NCBI GenBank assembly: GCA_947627215.1
Contig: CANQVD010000022.1
Location: 1 to 56,318, forward strand
Origin: an uncultured Eisenbergiella sp.
GTDB taxonomy: Bacteria; Bacillota; Clostridia; Lachnospirales; Lachnospiraceae
Direction of reading: 5' to 3'
Length of the DNA stretch: 56,318 nt
This document shows positions 41,465 to 50,876 of the stretch, one piece after another (the first letter of the stretch is position 1; each line of letters begins with the position of its first letter). Both the position numbers and the translations under genes were made by a program. The notes under the pieces were generated by a model. That model was not told the DNA's origin and made no database searches. It saw only the letters and a program-made list of their open reading frames with translations.

Positions 41465-42199
41465 ATGAAACAGAAACAGCCTGACTCCAAACGCCAAATC
41501 ATAAAGGATAAGAAAAAAACTGTGCCGCTCCTGCTTTTGGCGGTCCTGCTGGCCGTCCTGGCAGTAGCCGCGGCGGTTTTCCCCTTTTCCCGTCCATCCG
41601 ATCCGGATTCCGGCGCGATCGATCCGGATGCTTCCGGCCCGGACTTTTCCGATGTCCTGAACGGCAATGCGGACTTCCTGTTCGTCTCGGAAGGGGCCGC
41701 CGTTTCCAGGACGATCGAAGACGTCCCCTCTCTCTTCGACCCTGATGACGAATATATGGCGATCTGGAACTTCGCCTCTCTGGACCTGGACAAAGACGGC
41801 GCGGAGGAAATCGTGCTCTCCGTCTCCGGCGTCTCCGGCGATATGGGCGGCAGACTTCTTCTGCACCGCATGAACGGCCGCATTTACGGCTATCGGACGG
41901 ACAGCCGCACGCTCGTGAGCCTGAAGGCGGACGGCACCGGCGAATATTCCGATCCCACCGGCGTTTCGGAGGTGGGCATCTGTTCCGTCGGACAATTTAC
42001 GGACACCGGATATACGCTGGACAAAATATCCTGGGCCACTGGAAACTATGAAGGGCTGAACGCCTTTACGGTGGACGGTCAGCCCTCCTCTGAAGATGAA
42101 TTTACGGCAGCCCTGGAAAAGCAGGGCGAAAAGGCCGATGCGGTCTGGCAGGAGTTCTCCGCCGAAAACATCGGCGCGCTTTCCGAAAAGGCCGAGTAA
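41465..42199 (+). CDS. membrane-anchored extracellular protein of unknown function
   Basis: A 244-residue protein with a basic N-terminus, one membrane helix at about residues 20-41 and an outside domain. The segment SLDLDKDGAEEIVLSVSG resembles the calcium-binding loops of FG-GAP/VCBS-type beta-propeller repeats. I do not recognise the rest. ATG at 41465 has AAAGGAA upstream. Three 37-bp tandem repeats start immediately after its stop codon. Confidence 0.75.
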   Translation: MKQKQPDSKRQIIKDKKKTVPLLLLAVLLAVLAVAAAVFPFSRPSDPDSGAIDPDASGPDFSDVLNGNADFLFVSEGAAVSRTIEDVPSLFDPDDEYMAIWNFASLDLDKDGAEEIVLSVSGVSGDMGGRLLLHRMNGRIYGYRTDSRTLVSLKADGTGEYSDPTGVSEVGICSVGQFTDTGYTLDKISWATGNYEGLNAFTVDGQPSSEDEFTAALEKQGEKADAVWQEFSAENIGALSEKAE

Positions 42200-42321
42200 A
42201 TCGCCGCTGTTCAGGGCTTCCAAAAGCATCGGATAGATCACCGCTGTTCAGGTCTTCTGAAAGCCCCGGATAAGCGCCGCTGTTCAGGTCTTCTGAAAGC
42301 GCTTTACAAAGCGCCGCTCAG
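42200..42321. repeat. three 37-bp tandem repeats plus partial fourth
   Basis: Units at 42200-42236, 42237-42273 and 42274-42310, followed by the first 11 or so bases of a fourth. They share the core CCGCTGTTCAGG and, in units 2 and 3, TTCAGGTCTTCTGAA, which can form a small hairpin. They lie between the convergent ends of the membrane protein and the Gfo/Idh/MocA gene and may act as a bidirectional transcript end. Confidence 0.85.
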
Positions 42322-43544
42322 AAATTCAGCGCGTATTTCTGCTCCGCGATGTCCTGCCGCTGTACCCAGCGCCCGGACGTGAAATCGGGGATCGCCACCG
42401 GCATGCTCCCCGTGGAGATCGACGCCTCGCTCAGCGCCGTAATGCACATCCAGGCCGCGGTATCATACACATCGATGGGCGGCTGTACGCCCGCCAGCGC
42501 CGTGTCCACGAAAGCGCTGTAGACCATTTCATCCATACCGTCATGCCCGCCCTTCGGCTCGAAACCGCGCCAGAGCGGGTGCAGATATTCGTCCTCATAT
42601 TCTGCCGCATTTCCCCACAGCCCGCGGGCATTGAATTCATATTTCCGATGCACCTGATCCAGGAAAAAGGCGTCTATGTCCTCAAAATAGGCTGCGGCGG
42701 TTCCCCGCACCGTAAATCCCCGGCTGTAGGCCCTGGGCAGCGTGGTGTCCAGCGTCAGGCAGATCGTCTCGCCCCCGGCGCAGCGGATCACCGTATTGAC
42801 CACATCTCCCTGGGCAAAGGCGGCATCGGCATATTTCGTCACCGGTCCCGTCTGCTTCTGCAGATAGGCATGCATGCCTTTGGCGCAGGACGCGGTGGAG
42901 GTCAGAGACAGCATCCGGTTCCCGTTGTTGATCTTCAGGACCTTCGCGATGGGGCCCAGCTCATGGGTGGGATAGTTCTCGCAGTTCCGGTGCAGATATT
43001 CCTGCAGCCGGTAATGACGGTTCACCTCGCCGCCCGCGATCTCGCTCCGGAGATCATGGTGGTAGCCGCCCTCGCAGTATACCACATCTCCGAAAACACC
43101 CTGCTTCACCATATTGAGCACCATCAGCTCCCGTTTTCCATAGCAGCAGTTTTCCAGCAGCATACAGGGCACACCGGTCTCCTCATAGGTGTGCACCAAC
43201 CGCCAGCACTCCTCCACGGAATAGGCGCCGCCCACCTCCAGCCCCACATACTTTCCCGCTTTCATGGCCTGTATGGCCATCTCCAGATGGGAACGCCAGG
43301 AGGACAGGATGAGGACCGCGTCGATATCCATTTCCAGGATCTCCCGATAATCCCCCGTTGCGAACGGCCGGTATCCGCAGGTCTCTTCCACCAGCTTCGC
43401 CGCTTTTTCCCGCCTGTCCTCATACACATCGCAGACGGCCGCGATTTCCAGCCGGTCCTCCGTCATGGGCAAAAGCGTGTCATGCAGAAGGCTGAATCCC
43501 CTGCATCCCATACCGATCAGACCCGCCCTCAGTTTCCTGCTCAT
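42318..43544 (-). CDS. Gfo/Idh/MocA family oxidoreductase (possible GH109-like glycosidase)
   Basis: A 408-residue protein with an N-terminal Rossmann domain (GLIGMGCRG, residues 8-16) and the C-terminal beta-sheet domain of the family. The segment CENYPTHELGPI, with a conserved His, resembles members that act as NAD-dependent glycosidases (GH109) as well as sugar dehydrogenases, so either activity is possible. ATG at 43544 has GGAAGG upstream. It follows the GH31 gene by 47 nt and is probably cotranscribed with it. Confidence 0.85.
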   Translation of the reverse strand: MSRKLRAGLIGMGCRGFSLLHDTLLPMTEDRLEIAAVCDVYEDRREKAAKLVEETCGYRPFATGDYREILEMDIDAVLILSSWRSHLEMAIQAMKAGKYVGLEVGGAYSVEECWRLVHTYEETGVPCMLLENCCYGKRELMVLNMVKQGVFGDVVYCEGGYHHDLRSEIAGGEVNRHYRLQEYLHRNCENYPTHELGPIAKVLKINNGNRMLSLTSTASCAKGMHAYLQKQTGPVTKYADAAFAQGDVVNTVIRCAGGETICLTLDTTLPRAYSRGFTVRGTAAAYFEDIDAFFLDQVHRKYEFNARGLWGNAAEYEDEYLHPLWRGFEPKGGHDGMDEMVYSAFVDTALAGVQPPIDVYDTAAWMCITALSEASISTGSMPVAIPDFTSGRWVQRQDIAEQKYALNF

Positions 43545-43591
43545 ATATGTATCCTTCCCTTTCTCTTCTCATCCAACGCCGACTGTGCGCT

Positions 43592-45967
43592 TTACTCTCC
43601 TTTTGCCGTCAAAATCTCCGTCACCGGCCCGACGATCTCCGTCCCGGTCCGCCGCAGCTCTTCTGCCGCGCGCCCCGCCGGCATACCCTGCTCCGCCTGC
43701 CCGGCGATCTCATAAATCCGGCCCTTCAGGATATAGGCGATCTGCGCCCGGTCAAGATAATCAAAGATCCGGGCCATTCTCTGATTGTCATGCTGCGCCG
43801 CGCCGGGGAAGATCACCTCGATCCGCTGCCCCACCGGCGTCTCCGGGATCTCCACGTCCCAGATCCCCCTTGCGGCATCGTACGCGCAGGCGGCCGGCTC
43901 CCGGCGCTCTCCCGCGATACAGATTTGCGGCTCACTTTCCCGCGACAGCCCGTAAAACCGGAACAGATACCCGCGTTTCTCCGGCAGGACCCGTACATTC
44001 CCCTCGGCCGCGTCGACGGCAAAAATGACATCCTGCCCCGTCTTTACACGCATCTGCGTCCTGGCCCAGTTTTCCTCCCGGAACGCCGCGTCCTGACCGT
44101 CATCCTCCCAGAGCGTAAAGGCCCCGTCCGATACCGCGTTGACGCAGACCGTCAGCAGCGGCGGCAGATCGATGGCATTGCCTTCCTCCCGCCCGTCCAG
44201 AACCAGGATCGCTCCGCCCTTCATCAGCACCGGGATAGTTTCGATTCCCCGGTACAGATCCATCCGCCGGCCTCCGGCATAGACCAGCCCGGTGAACAGA
44301 TCCGTCCACGTTCCCTCCGGCAGCCATCCGTGGAAAACCGCCCGTCCGGAAGCCCGGTCCGCAGGAGATGTCAGCGGACATACCAGCAGCTCCGAGCCGA
44401 AATAGTATTCATTCGGGAGCTGATAGGCTATTTTCTCTTCCGGATGCCGGTAATACAGCGGCTGTACCAGCGGAATGCCCTCCCGGCCGGCCCGCAGGTT
44501 CATCGCGTATAAGTACGGGATCAGCCTGTGGCGCAGGCGCAGGAACGCCTTCATCACCTTTTCCGCGATCAGATTATAGCGCCAGGGCTCCTTGCCGTTG
44601 AAAATCTCGTTGCTGCTGTGCAGGCGCATGATGGGAGAAAACACACCGTACTGAACCCAGCGGACGGTCAGCTCATCGTCCCTGGCGCCCCGCATGTGCC
44701 CGCCGATATCGTGGCTCCACCATCCGTAGCCGATATTGGAGGCCGTGGCGGTGAAATACGGCTGAAACGCCAGGCTCTTCCAGGTGATGATCGTATCCCC
44801 GGAAAAGCCGATGGGATAGCGGTGGCTCCCCGGCCCGCCGTAACGGGACAGGATCAGCCCCCTGGCATGCCTTTCCTTCGCGTCCAGATAATGCCGGTGG
44901 TTCAGGATCCACAGCGGATCCAGCCCCTCCACGTCGGAGCGCGTTCCCTGCTGCCAGTCGATCCACCAGAAATCCACTCCCTGCTCCTCCAGCGGGTGAT
45001 GGACATATTTAAAATAGCCTTCCAAAAACCGGCGGTCGCCGGGCATAAAACGCACCGGTTCTTCCTTTTCCGTATCCACGCCCATGAACCGGGCGAAGGC
45101 AGGATAGGCGTCCTCGTACGCCCGCACCCCGTCGGCAGGGTGGACGTTCAGCGAAACCTTCAGCCCGCGCCGGTGCAGCTTCTCCAGAAACCGTTCCGGC
45201 TCCGGAAACAGCGCCCGGTTCCAGGTATAGCCGGTCCAGCCGCTGCCGTACTTTGGATCGATCTCGGTCAGATGCCAGTCCATATCCACCACGGCAACGG
45301 TGAGCGGGATGTTCTCCCGTTCAAACCGGTCCATCAGCTCCAGATAGCTCTGCTCCGTGTACGCATGATATCTGCTCCACCAGTTGCCGAGCACGAACCG
45401 GGGCAGCAGCGGCACCGCCCCCGTCAGACGGTAATAATCCGCCAGAGCATCCAGATAATCCCGTCCGTAGCCAAAGAAATAAAGATCCAGCGCATCCGGA
45501 TCGCGTCTGGGCTCCACGCCGCCGTCCTCCGTGAGGGCCAGCGAACGGCTGTCATCCAGCAAAGACCAGCCCTGAACCGACAGGATTCCATGCTCCAGCG
45601 GAATCGCCCCATCCGCCGCATCCAGCGTCCGGGCGGTCCCGCCCAGATCCTCCGGTTCCTCCCCGTAATGCCAGACGGAGCCGATGTGCGCATACCGGCC
45701 GGTCAGAGTAATCTCCAGCCCCTCCGCAGAAAAGGCCCCCATATCATAGCACAGACACAGCGCGTCCGTGGTGATCCGCAGCTTTCCGTTCTCCTCCTCC
45801 GCCTGAAAAACGGGAACCGGGAATTCGCGGTTCACCGCCACCTGTGTCATCCGGTCCTCGAAACTCCCGGCTTCGCTGTATTCCAGCCGGATCAGCCGGT
45901 CTGTGAGCACGCTGAACCGATATTTCTTTCCGGATATAACAGAACCCTCTTTTTTCACCTGATCCAT
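43592..45967 (-). CDS. glycoside hydrolase family 31 (alpha-glucosidase/alpha-xylosidase type)
   Basis: A 791-residue GH31 enzyme. N-terminal beta-sandwich (1-180), barrel with LGNWWSRYH (193-201) and VVDMDWH (227-232), nucleophile Asp337 in WWIDWQQG, acid/base Asp391 in FSGDT, then two C-terminal beta domains. No signal peptide, so cytoplasmic. The family includes alpha-glucosidases, alpha-xylosidases and sulfoquinovosidases; I cannot assign the substrate. I chose ATG 45967, preceded by GGGAGG; ATG codons at 45991 and 46036 are possible. The promoter is at 46069-46097. Confidence 0.9.
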   Translation of the reverse strand: MDQVKKEGSVISGKKYRFSVLTDRLIRLEYSEAGSFEDRMTQVAVNREFPVPVFQAEEENGKLRITTDALCLCYDMGAFSAEGLEITLTGRYAHIGSVWHYGEEPEDLGGTARTLDAADGAIPLEHGILSVQGWSLLDDSRSLALTEDGGVEPRRDPDALDLYFFGYGRDYLDALADYYRLTGAVPLLPRFVLGNWWSRYHAYTEQSYLELMDRFERENIPLTVAVVDMDWHLTEIDPKYGSGWTGYTWNRALFPEPERFLEKLHRRGLKVSLNVHPADGVRAYEDAYPAFARFMGVDTEKEEPVRFMPGDRRFLEGYFKYVHHPLEEQGVDFWWIDWQQGTRSDVEGLDPLWILNHRHYLDAKERHARGLILSRYGGPGSHRYPIGFSGDTIITWKSLAFQPYFTATASNIGYGWWSHDIGGHMRGARDDELTVRWVQYGVFSPIMRLHSSNEIFNGKEPWRYNLIAEKVMKAFLRLRHRLIPYLYAMNLRAGREGIPLVQPLYYRHPEEKIAYQLPNEYYFGSELLVCPLTSPADRASGRAVFHGWLPEGTWTDLFTGLVYAGGRRMDLYRGIETIPVLMKGGAILVLDGREEGNAIDLPPLLTVCVNAVSDGAFTLWEDDGQDAAFREENWARTQMRVKTGQDVIFAVDAAEGNVRVLPEKRGYLFRFYGLSRESEPQICIAGERREPAACAYDAARGIWDVEIPETPVGQRIEVIFPGAAQHDNQRMARIFDYLDRAQIAYILKGRIYEIAGQAEQGMPAGRAAEELRRTGTEIVGPVTEILTAKGE

Positions 45968-46068
45968 CCTTTCCTCCCGCCTGTCCTTCATAATCAGGAT
46001 CTTCCTGGTTATATACACCCGCCCTTTGCCAAACATTTTTGCGGCATCCCGCGAAAATGATTAACAAA

Positions 46069-46097
46069 ATCATATCCGATGCCAATCGGTTTTGCAA
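46069..46097 (-). promoter_or_regulatory. promoter of the GH31/oxidoreductase operon
   Basis: TTGCAA (46092-46097), 17-nt spacer, TATGAT (46069-46074) on the minus strand, with the CCGAT...ATCGG palindrome inside the spacer as a possible repressor site. Confidence 0.65.
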
Positions 46098-46177
46098 CCC
46101 CCATCCAAAATTTTTGCAAGTCATCGCATGATGTTGACATTCTTCTGTTCCATCCTGTCCTTTTTCCCAGATTTCTG

Positions 46178-46206
46178 TTGATTGTCGGTTATCAATTCGG
46201 TATAAT
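46178..46206 (+). promoter_or_regulatory. promoter of the thioesterase gene
   Basis: TTGATT (46178-46183), 17-nt spacer, TATAAT (46201-46206) on the plus strand; leader of about 115 nt before ATG 46329. Confidence 0.7.
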
Positions 46207-46328
46207 TTAAGCAAAATTGATATCGGCTGTCCCGATGCCTCCGGCCCGGACGGTCCAAAGAAAAATCCAACCGCAGAAGGATCCCCGCAGCTTTGCAAAG
46301 ACCCGGGATCTGCAGAAAGAAGCCGCCC

Positions 46329-46742
46329 ATGGAACCGTACAGACACACCGTAAAATATTATGAAACAGATCGGATGGGATTCACGCACCATTCCAATTAT
46401 ATCCGATGGATGGAGGAAGCCCGCATTGATTTTCTGGACCAACTGGGATGGAGTTATCAAAAGCTGGAGGAGGCGGGGATCCTTTCCCCGGTCACCGCAA
46501 CGGAATGCCGGTACAGGCGCAGCACCACCTTCCCGGACACCGTATCCATTTCCGTCGCCGTGGAAGAATTCCGGGGCGTACGGCTCCGGCTGAAATACGT
46601 GATGACAAACGAGGAGAGCGCCGTCGTCTGCGAAGCGGCGTCGGAGCACTGCTTTATCGGAAAAGACGGTAAGCTCCTGAACCTGAAAAAAGAATATCCG
46701 GCGTTCTATGAGCTTCTCGTTGAGCTGGCCCGGCCCGCCTGA
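46329..46742 (+). CDS. acyl-CoA thioesterase, YbgC/4-hydroxybenzoyl-CoA thioesterase family
   Basis: A 137-residue hotdog-fold protein. The active-site segment YYETDRMGFTHHSNYIRWMEEARI (residues 10 to 33), with the Asp of ETDRMG, matches the family. It likely hydrolyses short acyl-CoA or aryl-CoA thioesters in the cytoplasm. ATG 46329 was chosen because the family starts just before this motif; the ribosome site (AGAAAGAAG) is weak. It is followed by the DUF3160 gene on the same strand, 70 nt later. Confidence 0.87.
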   Translation: MEPYRHTVKYYETDRMGFTHHSNYIRWMEEARIDFLDQLGWSYQKLEEAGILSPVTATECRYRRSTTFPDTVSISVAVEEFRGVRLRLKYVMTNEESAVVCEAASEHCFIGKDGKLLNLKKEYPAFYELLVELARPA

Positions 46743-46812
46743 ACCCGGCCCCTTTTCATGCATCAGGATTTCCCAAAAAGCTTCAGAACAGCATTTGCAT
46801 AAGGAGGTTCCC

Positions 46813-49161
46813 ATGACAAAAAGAAACTTATTTCTTTTTACAGCCGCAGCGCTGCTCTTCGTTTCGCTGTGCACCCTTCCGGGCTGCGGCACGCTGTCCG
46901 GCAGGGATTCACAGACGCCCGGAGACGGCGCGGCCCAGACAACTGAAGCCGGCGCTTCCCAGACTTCGGAGGCCGGCTCCGCTCAGGCAGACGGAACCGG
47001 TCAGGCAGGCGAAAACGGCACCGGCCAGACAGAGGAAGACAACAGCAGCCAGGCAGCCGGTGACACCCCTGATGCCGGAGAAGCTGCGCAAAATGGAGAC
47101 CCTCCTGCCAAATCGACCCCTCTCGCCGCGGCAGGCGGTTTTGCAAATATCGAGGTCACGATGCGGGATACGGACATGGCGCCCTGCGTGGAGCCCTATT
47201 CCATCGCGCCCGATCTCGGCAACGTGGACAATCTGTGGCAGTTTTATCTGGAAGACGGCATGAAGGACAAGCTGGCGCAGAACGGCTTCGTGGTATGCGG
47301 CAATGCCGGCAATGAATTTTACGAAGAATATGAATCGAACCGGTATTCCCAGACCGCGAGCTTCGTGACGGTGGATTCGCTGATGCACACCTACCATCTG
47401 TACTTCTCCCATCTGATGCGGAATACGGAAAAAGATGCTCTGACCGGACAGCTCTCCCGGCTGAGTCAGTTGATGCTGGCGGACAGTCAAGACGTGTATG
47501 AAGCGCTCAAAGGTACCTCCTGGGAAGAAGCGGCCCTGCGCACCGTTGTCTTTTTCACCGTGGGCACGTGCCTGCTGGACGATCAGACAACGCCGGACGA
47601 GGCGGCAGCAAAATCCGCCGGGGCGGAGCTGAACCGCATCCTGGCGGCGGACGGGATCGACGTTTCCACCGTGACGGGCGAGCTGGAAGACTATTCCCAA
47701 TATGCGCCGCGCGGGTATTACGAGGGCGACGATCTGCTGGAGCACTACTTCCGGGCGATGATGTGGTACGGCAGACTCCATTTCAAACAGGAATCTGAGG
47801 AGATGCAGAAAACCGCCCTTCTGATCACCTGGATGCTTTCGCAGGACGATGAGGCGCTCGGGCTCTGGGACGCCGTCTACCGGGTGACCTCCTTTTTCGC
47901 AGGGGCCAGCGACGATCCCTGCGTGAACGAATACCTGCCCATCCTGCAGGAGGTCTATGGGGAAAACGTCTCTGCGGATGCGTTGGCAAAGGATACGGAT
48001 GCCTTTGCCCTCTTTTGTCAGAAAACGAAGGCGCTGACGCCGCCCTCCATCAACTCCCAGCCGATCCCGGAAACGGCGGAAACGAATGGGATCCCCGGCT
48101 TCCGCTTTATGGGACAGCGCTTCACCATTGACGGCGCGGTCATGCAGCGCCTGATCTATCGGAACGTCGAGGAAGACAGCGCCGGGAACAGGCGTATGCT
48201 GCCGGACGTGCTGGACGTCCCCGCGGCCCTGGGCAGCGATGCCGCCCTGGAGATCCTGAAGGAAGCAGGCGCGACAGACTTCGCGGGCTATCCGGAACAG
48301 ATGGAGCTTCTGCGCGCCGCGCTGTCATCGGAAAACGACGCGCTCTGGGCGGCGAGCCTTTATGCCGGCTGGCTGAACACGCTCCGCCCGCTGCTCACGC
48401 CAAAGAAAGATGGCTATCCGGTCTTCATGCAGAACGCGGAATGGACCAAAAAGGATCTGGAGTGCTTCGCTGGCAGCTTCGCGGAGCTCAAGCACGACAC
48501 CGTCCTCTATTCCAAGCAGGTCATGGCGGAAATGGGCGGAGGCTGGGAGGAGGAGCCGGACGACAGAGGATATGTGGAGCCCGAGCCCCTCGTATATGCC
48601 AGATTCGCCGAGCTGGCCGATCGGACCGCACTGGGTCTTTCACAATACGGGATGCTGACAGACGCCGAGTCGGACAATCTGTCGCGCCTTGCGCAGATCG
48701 CGGACACACTGCTGGAGATCTCCAAAAAAGAATTGCAGAACGAGACGCCGACGGAGGACGAATTCGAGTTCATCCGGAATTACGGCGGCAATCTGGAGCA
48801 TTTCTGGCTGGAAGCCGTCAAAGACCTGGGCGATGTGGATGAGATCACGGCCATGGCAAACCCGGCGGCCGTCATCACGGATATCGCCACCGATCCCAAC
48901 GGCGCCGTGCTGGAGGTGGGCACCGGCGATCCCTCCAGGATCCTGGTGATCGTCCCGGTAGACGGAAAAATAAAGCTGGCACAGGGTACCGTATATTCCT
49001 TCTATCAGTTCTCCTGGCCCCTGGAAGACCGGCTGACGGACAGCAAATGGCGTCAGATGCTGGGGATCGAGCAGGATGCGGAAGGAAATTTCAGCCGGGA
49101 CGATTCGATCTCGCGGCCGGAATGGACAGAAAGCTATCAGTTCAGATATGAATGGGAATAA
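46813..49161 (+). CDS. DUF3160 family lipoprotein
   Basis: A 782-residue exported protein. Signal peptide with hydrophobic core at 5-20 and lipobox TLPGC (Cys25), then a low-complexity linker rich in Gly, Thr, Gln, Ala and Glu to about residue 100. The remainder is a DUF3160 domain, for example FVTVDSLMHTYHLYFSHLMR near 185 and the C-terminal DVGTGDPSRI-type segment. The function of the family is unknown; it is frequent in Clostridia. ATG at 46813 has AAGGAGG upstream. The CapA-like gene overlaps its last 14 nt, so both are made together. Confidence 0.87.
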   Translation: MTKRNLFLFTAAALLFVSLCTLPGCGTLSGRDSQTPGDGAAQTTEAGASQTSEAGSAQADGTGQAGENGTGQTEEDNSSQAAGDTPDAGEAAQNGDPPAKSTPLAAAGGFANIEVTMRDTDMAPCVEPYSIAPDLGNVDNLWQFYLEDGMKDKLAQNGFVVCGNAGNEFYEEYESNRYSQTASFVTVDSLMHTYHLYFSHLMRNTEKDALTGQLSRLSQLMLADSQDVYEALKGTSWEEAALRTVVFFTVGTCLLDDQTTPDEAAAKSAGAELNRILAADGIDVSTVTGELEDYSQYAPRGYYEGDDLLEHYFRAMMWYGRLHFKQESEEMQKTALLITWMLSQDDEALGLWDAVYRVTSFFAGASDDPCVNEYLPILQEVYGENVSADALAKDTDAFALFCQKTKALTPPSINSQPIPETAETNGIPGFRFMGQRFTIDGAVMQRLIYRNVEEDSAGNRRMLPDVLDVPAALGSDAALEILKEAGATDFAGYPEQMELLRAALSSENDALWAASLYAGWLNTLRPLLTPKKDGYPVFMQNAEWTKKDLECFAGSFAELKHDTVLYSKQVMAEMGGGWEEEPDDRGYVEPEPLVYARFAELADRTALGLSQYGMLTDAESDNLSRLAQIADTLLEISKKELQNETPTEDEFEFIRNYGGNLEHFWLEAVKDLGDVDEITAMANPAAVITDIATDPNGAVLEVGTGDPSRILVIVPVDGKIKLAQGTVYSFYQFSWPLEDRLTDSKWRQMLGIEQDAEGNFSRDDSISRPEWTESYQFRYEWE

Positions 49162-50803
49162 AAAAACGCGCAAAGGCATCCGCACCGCTCTTCTGCTTTC
49201 GGCACTGCTGTGCGCATTCGGGGCCATTCTCTTCCTTTCGTGGCACAGCGGGCTTTTCCTGCCCGGCTGGGTCGGATGGAAAAAAGCTGTCTTCACGGAC
49301 GCATCCGGGGCCTATACGGTACGCCTGGCAGGGCGGAGGGCCGAAGTCTCTTATGACGGACGCACGATATGGAAGCCGGAGCGCGGCATCAGGGTACAGG
49401 ACTCCCTGTTCGCTGACGTGGACGGGGACGGCCGGGACGAACTGGCGCTGCTGTGCTGGCGGATCGGCCGGTATGGCGCTGCCAGGCCCTTCTGGGTCAA
49501 AACAGACGAAAAGAACTGGTCGCAGCATCTCCTCGTCTGCCGTTTCGACGGCGGACAGGCCGCGCCGATGTGGATGGCCTCCGACATCGGGATGGAGGCG
49601 GTCCTTCTGGCGGCGTCCCCGCACAGGAGCGGCGGAACAGCCGATGCGGCGGCTGGCGGCGCGAATGGCGGCACAGCTGCCCCAAAAACAGCCGTCGACG
49701 TGCGCGGCAGCACGGCAGGCGAAGGCCCGGACACCGATGCGCACGGCAGCGCAGACCCTGCTGCCGCGTCAGCCGACGCTTCCAGCAGCCGCCCCGACCT
49801 GCGCCAGCGCCTCCTGCTGACCTCCTCCGACGGGACCCGCACCGGCTGGGTATGGGATTCCTGGGGTTTTACCCGGGAGAACATCGATATCACCTTCGCG
49901 GCGTTCGGCGACAACCTAATCCATGAACCGATCTATCGGTACGGCCTGACCGGCGGCGAAGGCTTTGATTTCCTGTACGACGGCCTGCGGGAAACCATCG
50001 AGGCGGCGGATGTCGCCGTCATCAATCAGGAAACGCCCCTCACGGACGATCCCTCCAGGTACAGCGATTTTCCCCGGTTCGGCACGCCCGCAGAGGTGGG
50101 CGAGGCTATCGTAAAGGCGGGCTTCGATGCGGTGACCTGCGCCACCAACCACGCGGCGGACCAGGGCATGGACGGCGTGGATTTCACCAGAACCTTTTTC
50201 CGCACCCGCGGCCTCGTGTGCGCGGGCACCCAGACAACGGCGGAAACAGCATACCGCCCCTACGAGACCATCGTCCGGGGCGGTTTACGGTTTGCCGTTC
50301 TCAATTATACTTACGGGACCAACGGTCTGGAGATCCCCTCCGACCGGTCTCAAATGATCCACACGCTTTCCGGCGAAACACAGGTGCGGGAAGACATCGC
50401 CCGGGCGCGGCAGGAAACGGATTTTGTGCTGGTGTTCCTGCACTGGGGCACGGAAAATGCCGCCGAACCGGATGCATTTCAGCAAAAATGGACGCAGATC
50501 CTGCTGGAAAGCCGCGCCGATGTAGTCATCGGCACCCATCCCCACGCGCTGCAGCCCTGCGAACTGCTGACCGGAGAGGACGGACATCGGATGCTCGTCT
50601 ATTACTCCCTGGGCAACTATGTCAGCGCGCAGCCGGAGCAGACCTGCACCAAAGGCGGCATGGCCCGCTTCACCGTATCCCTGACGCCCCAGGGCGGACG
50701 GCTCACGGACTACGAGCTGGTGCCGCTCTCCATCACGCGCGGGAAAGACGGCCGGTACACGGTCATTCCCTGCCCGCCTTCCGAAACGTCCCCGCCATCC
50801 TGA
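49148..50803 (+). CDS. CapA/PgsA-like metallophosphatase-fold protein, membrane-anchored
   Basis: A 551-residue protein. One membrane helix at about 13-33 is followed by a beta domain with an FG-GAP-like loop (FADVDGDGRDELALL), a low-complexity Ala/Gly/Ser linker (about 155-215) and the CapA domain (about 250-530): GDNLIHEPIY, NQETPL, CATNHAADQG, HWGTE and GTHPHALQP. The CapA family is tied to poly-gamma-glutamate synthesis but most members have unknown activity. Its ATG lies within the end of the DUF3160 gene; the two may act together at the cell surface. The fusion of a beta domain in front of CapA is unusual. Confidence 0.87.
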   Translation: MNGNKKTRKGIRTALLLSALLCAFGAILFLSWHSGLFLPGWVGWKKAVFTDASGAYTVRLAGRRAEVSYDGRTIWKPERGIRVQDSLFADVDGDGRDELALLCWRIGRYGAARPFWVKTDEKNWSQHLLVCRFDGGQAAPMWMASDIGMEAVLLAASPHRSGGTADAAAGGANGGTAAPKTAVDVRGSTAGEGPDTDAHGSADPAAASADASSSRPDLRQRLLLTSSDGTRTGWVWDSWGFTRENIDITFAAFGDNLIHEPIYRYGLTGGEGFDFLYDGLRETIEAADVAVINQETPLTDDPSRYSDFPRFGTPAEVGEAIVKAGFDAVTCATNHAADQGMDGVDFTRTFFRTRGLVCAGTQTTAETAYRPYETIVRGGLRFAVLNYTYGTNGLEIPSDRSQMIHTLSGETQVREDIARARQETDFVLVFLHWGTENAAEPDAFQQKWTQILLESRADVVIGTHPHALQPCELLTGEDGHRMLVYYSLGNYVSAQPEQTCTKGGMARFTVSLTPQGGRLTDYELVPLSITRGKDGRYTVIPCPPSETSPPS

Positions 50804-50876
50804 CCGTATCTGCGGCAGCGGGCGCCGTTTTCATCTTTCTCCATGCTGTGATCGTATGCGGGGCCGGTATGCGCTT

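Larger units (their letters stand above)
45968..46328. other. 361-bp divergent control region
   Basis: It holds the leftward GH31 promoter (46069-46097) and the rightward thioesterase promoter (46178-46206). CCGAT-GCCA-ATCGG (about 46077-46090) is a small palindrome in the GH31 promoter spacer, and TTTTGCAA occurs twice nearby. No gene is seen. Confidence 0.55.

Noticed and set aside
44528-46060. Long plus-strand frame across the GH31 gene
   Set aside because: Antisense shadow; the GH31 active-site residues are on the minus strand.
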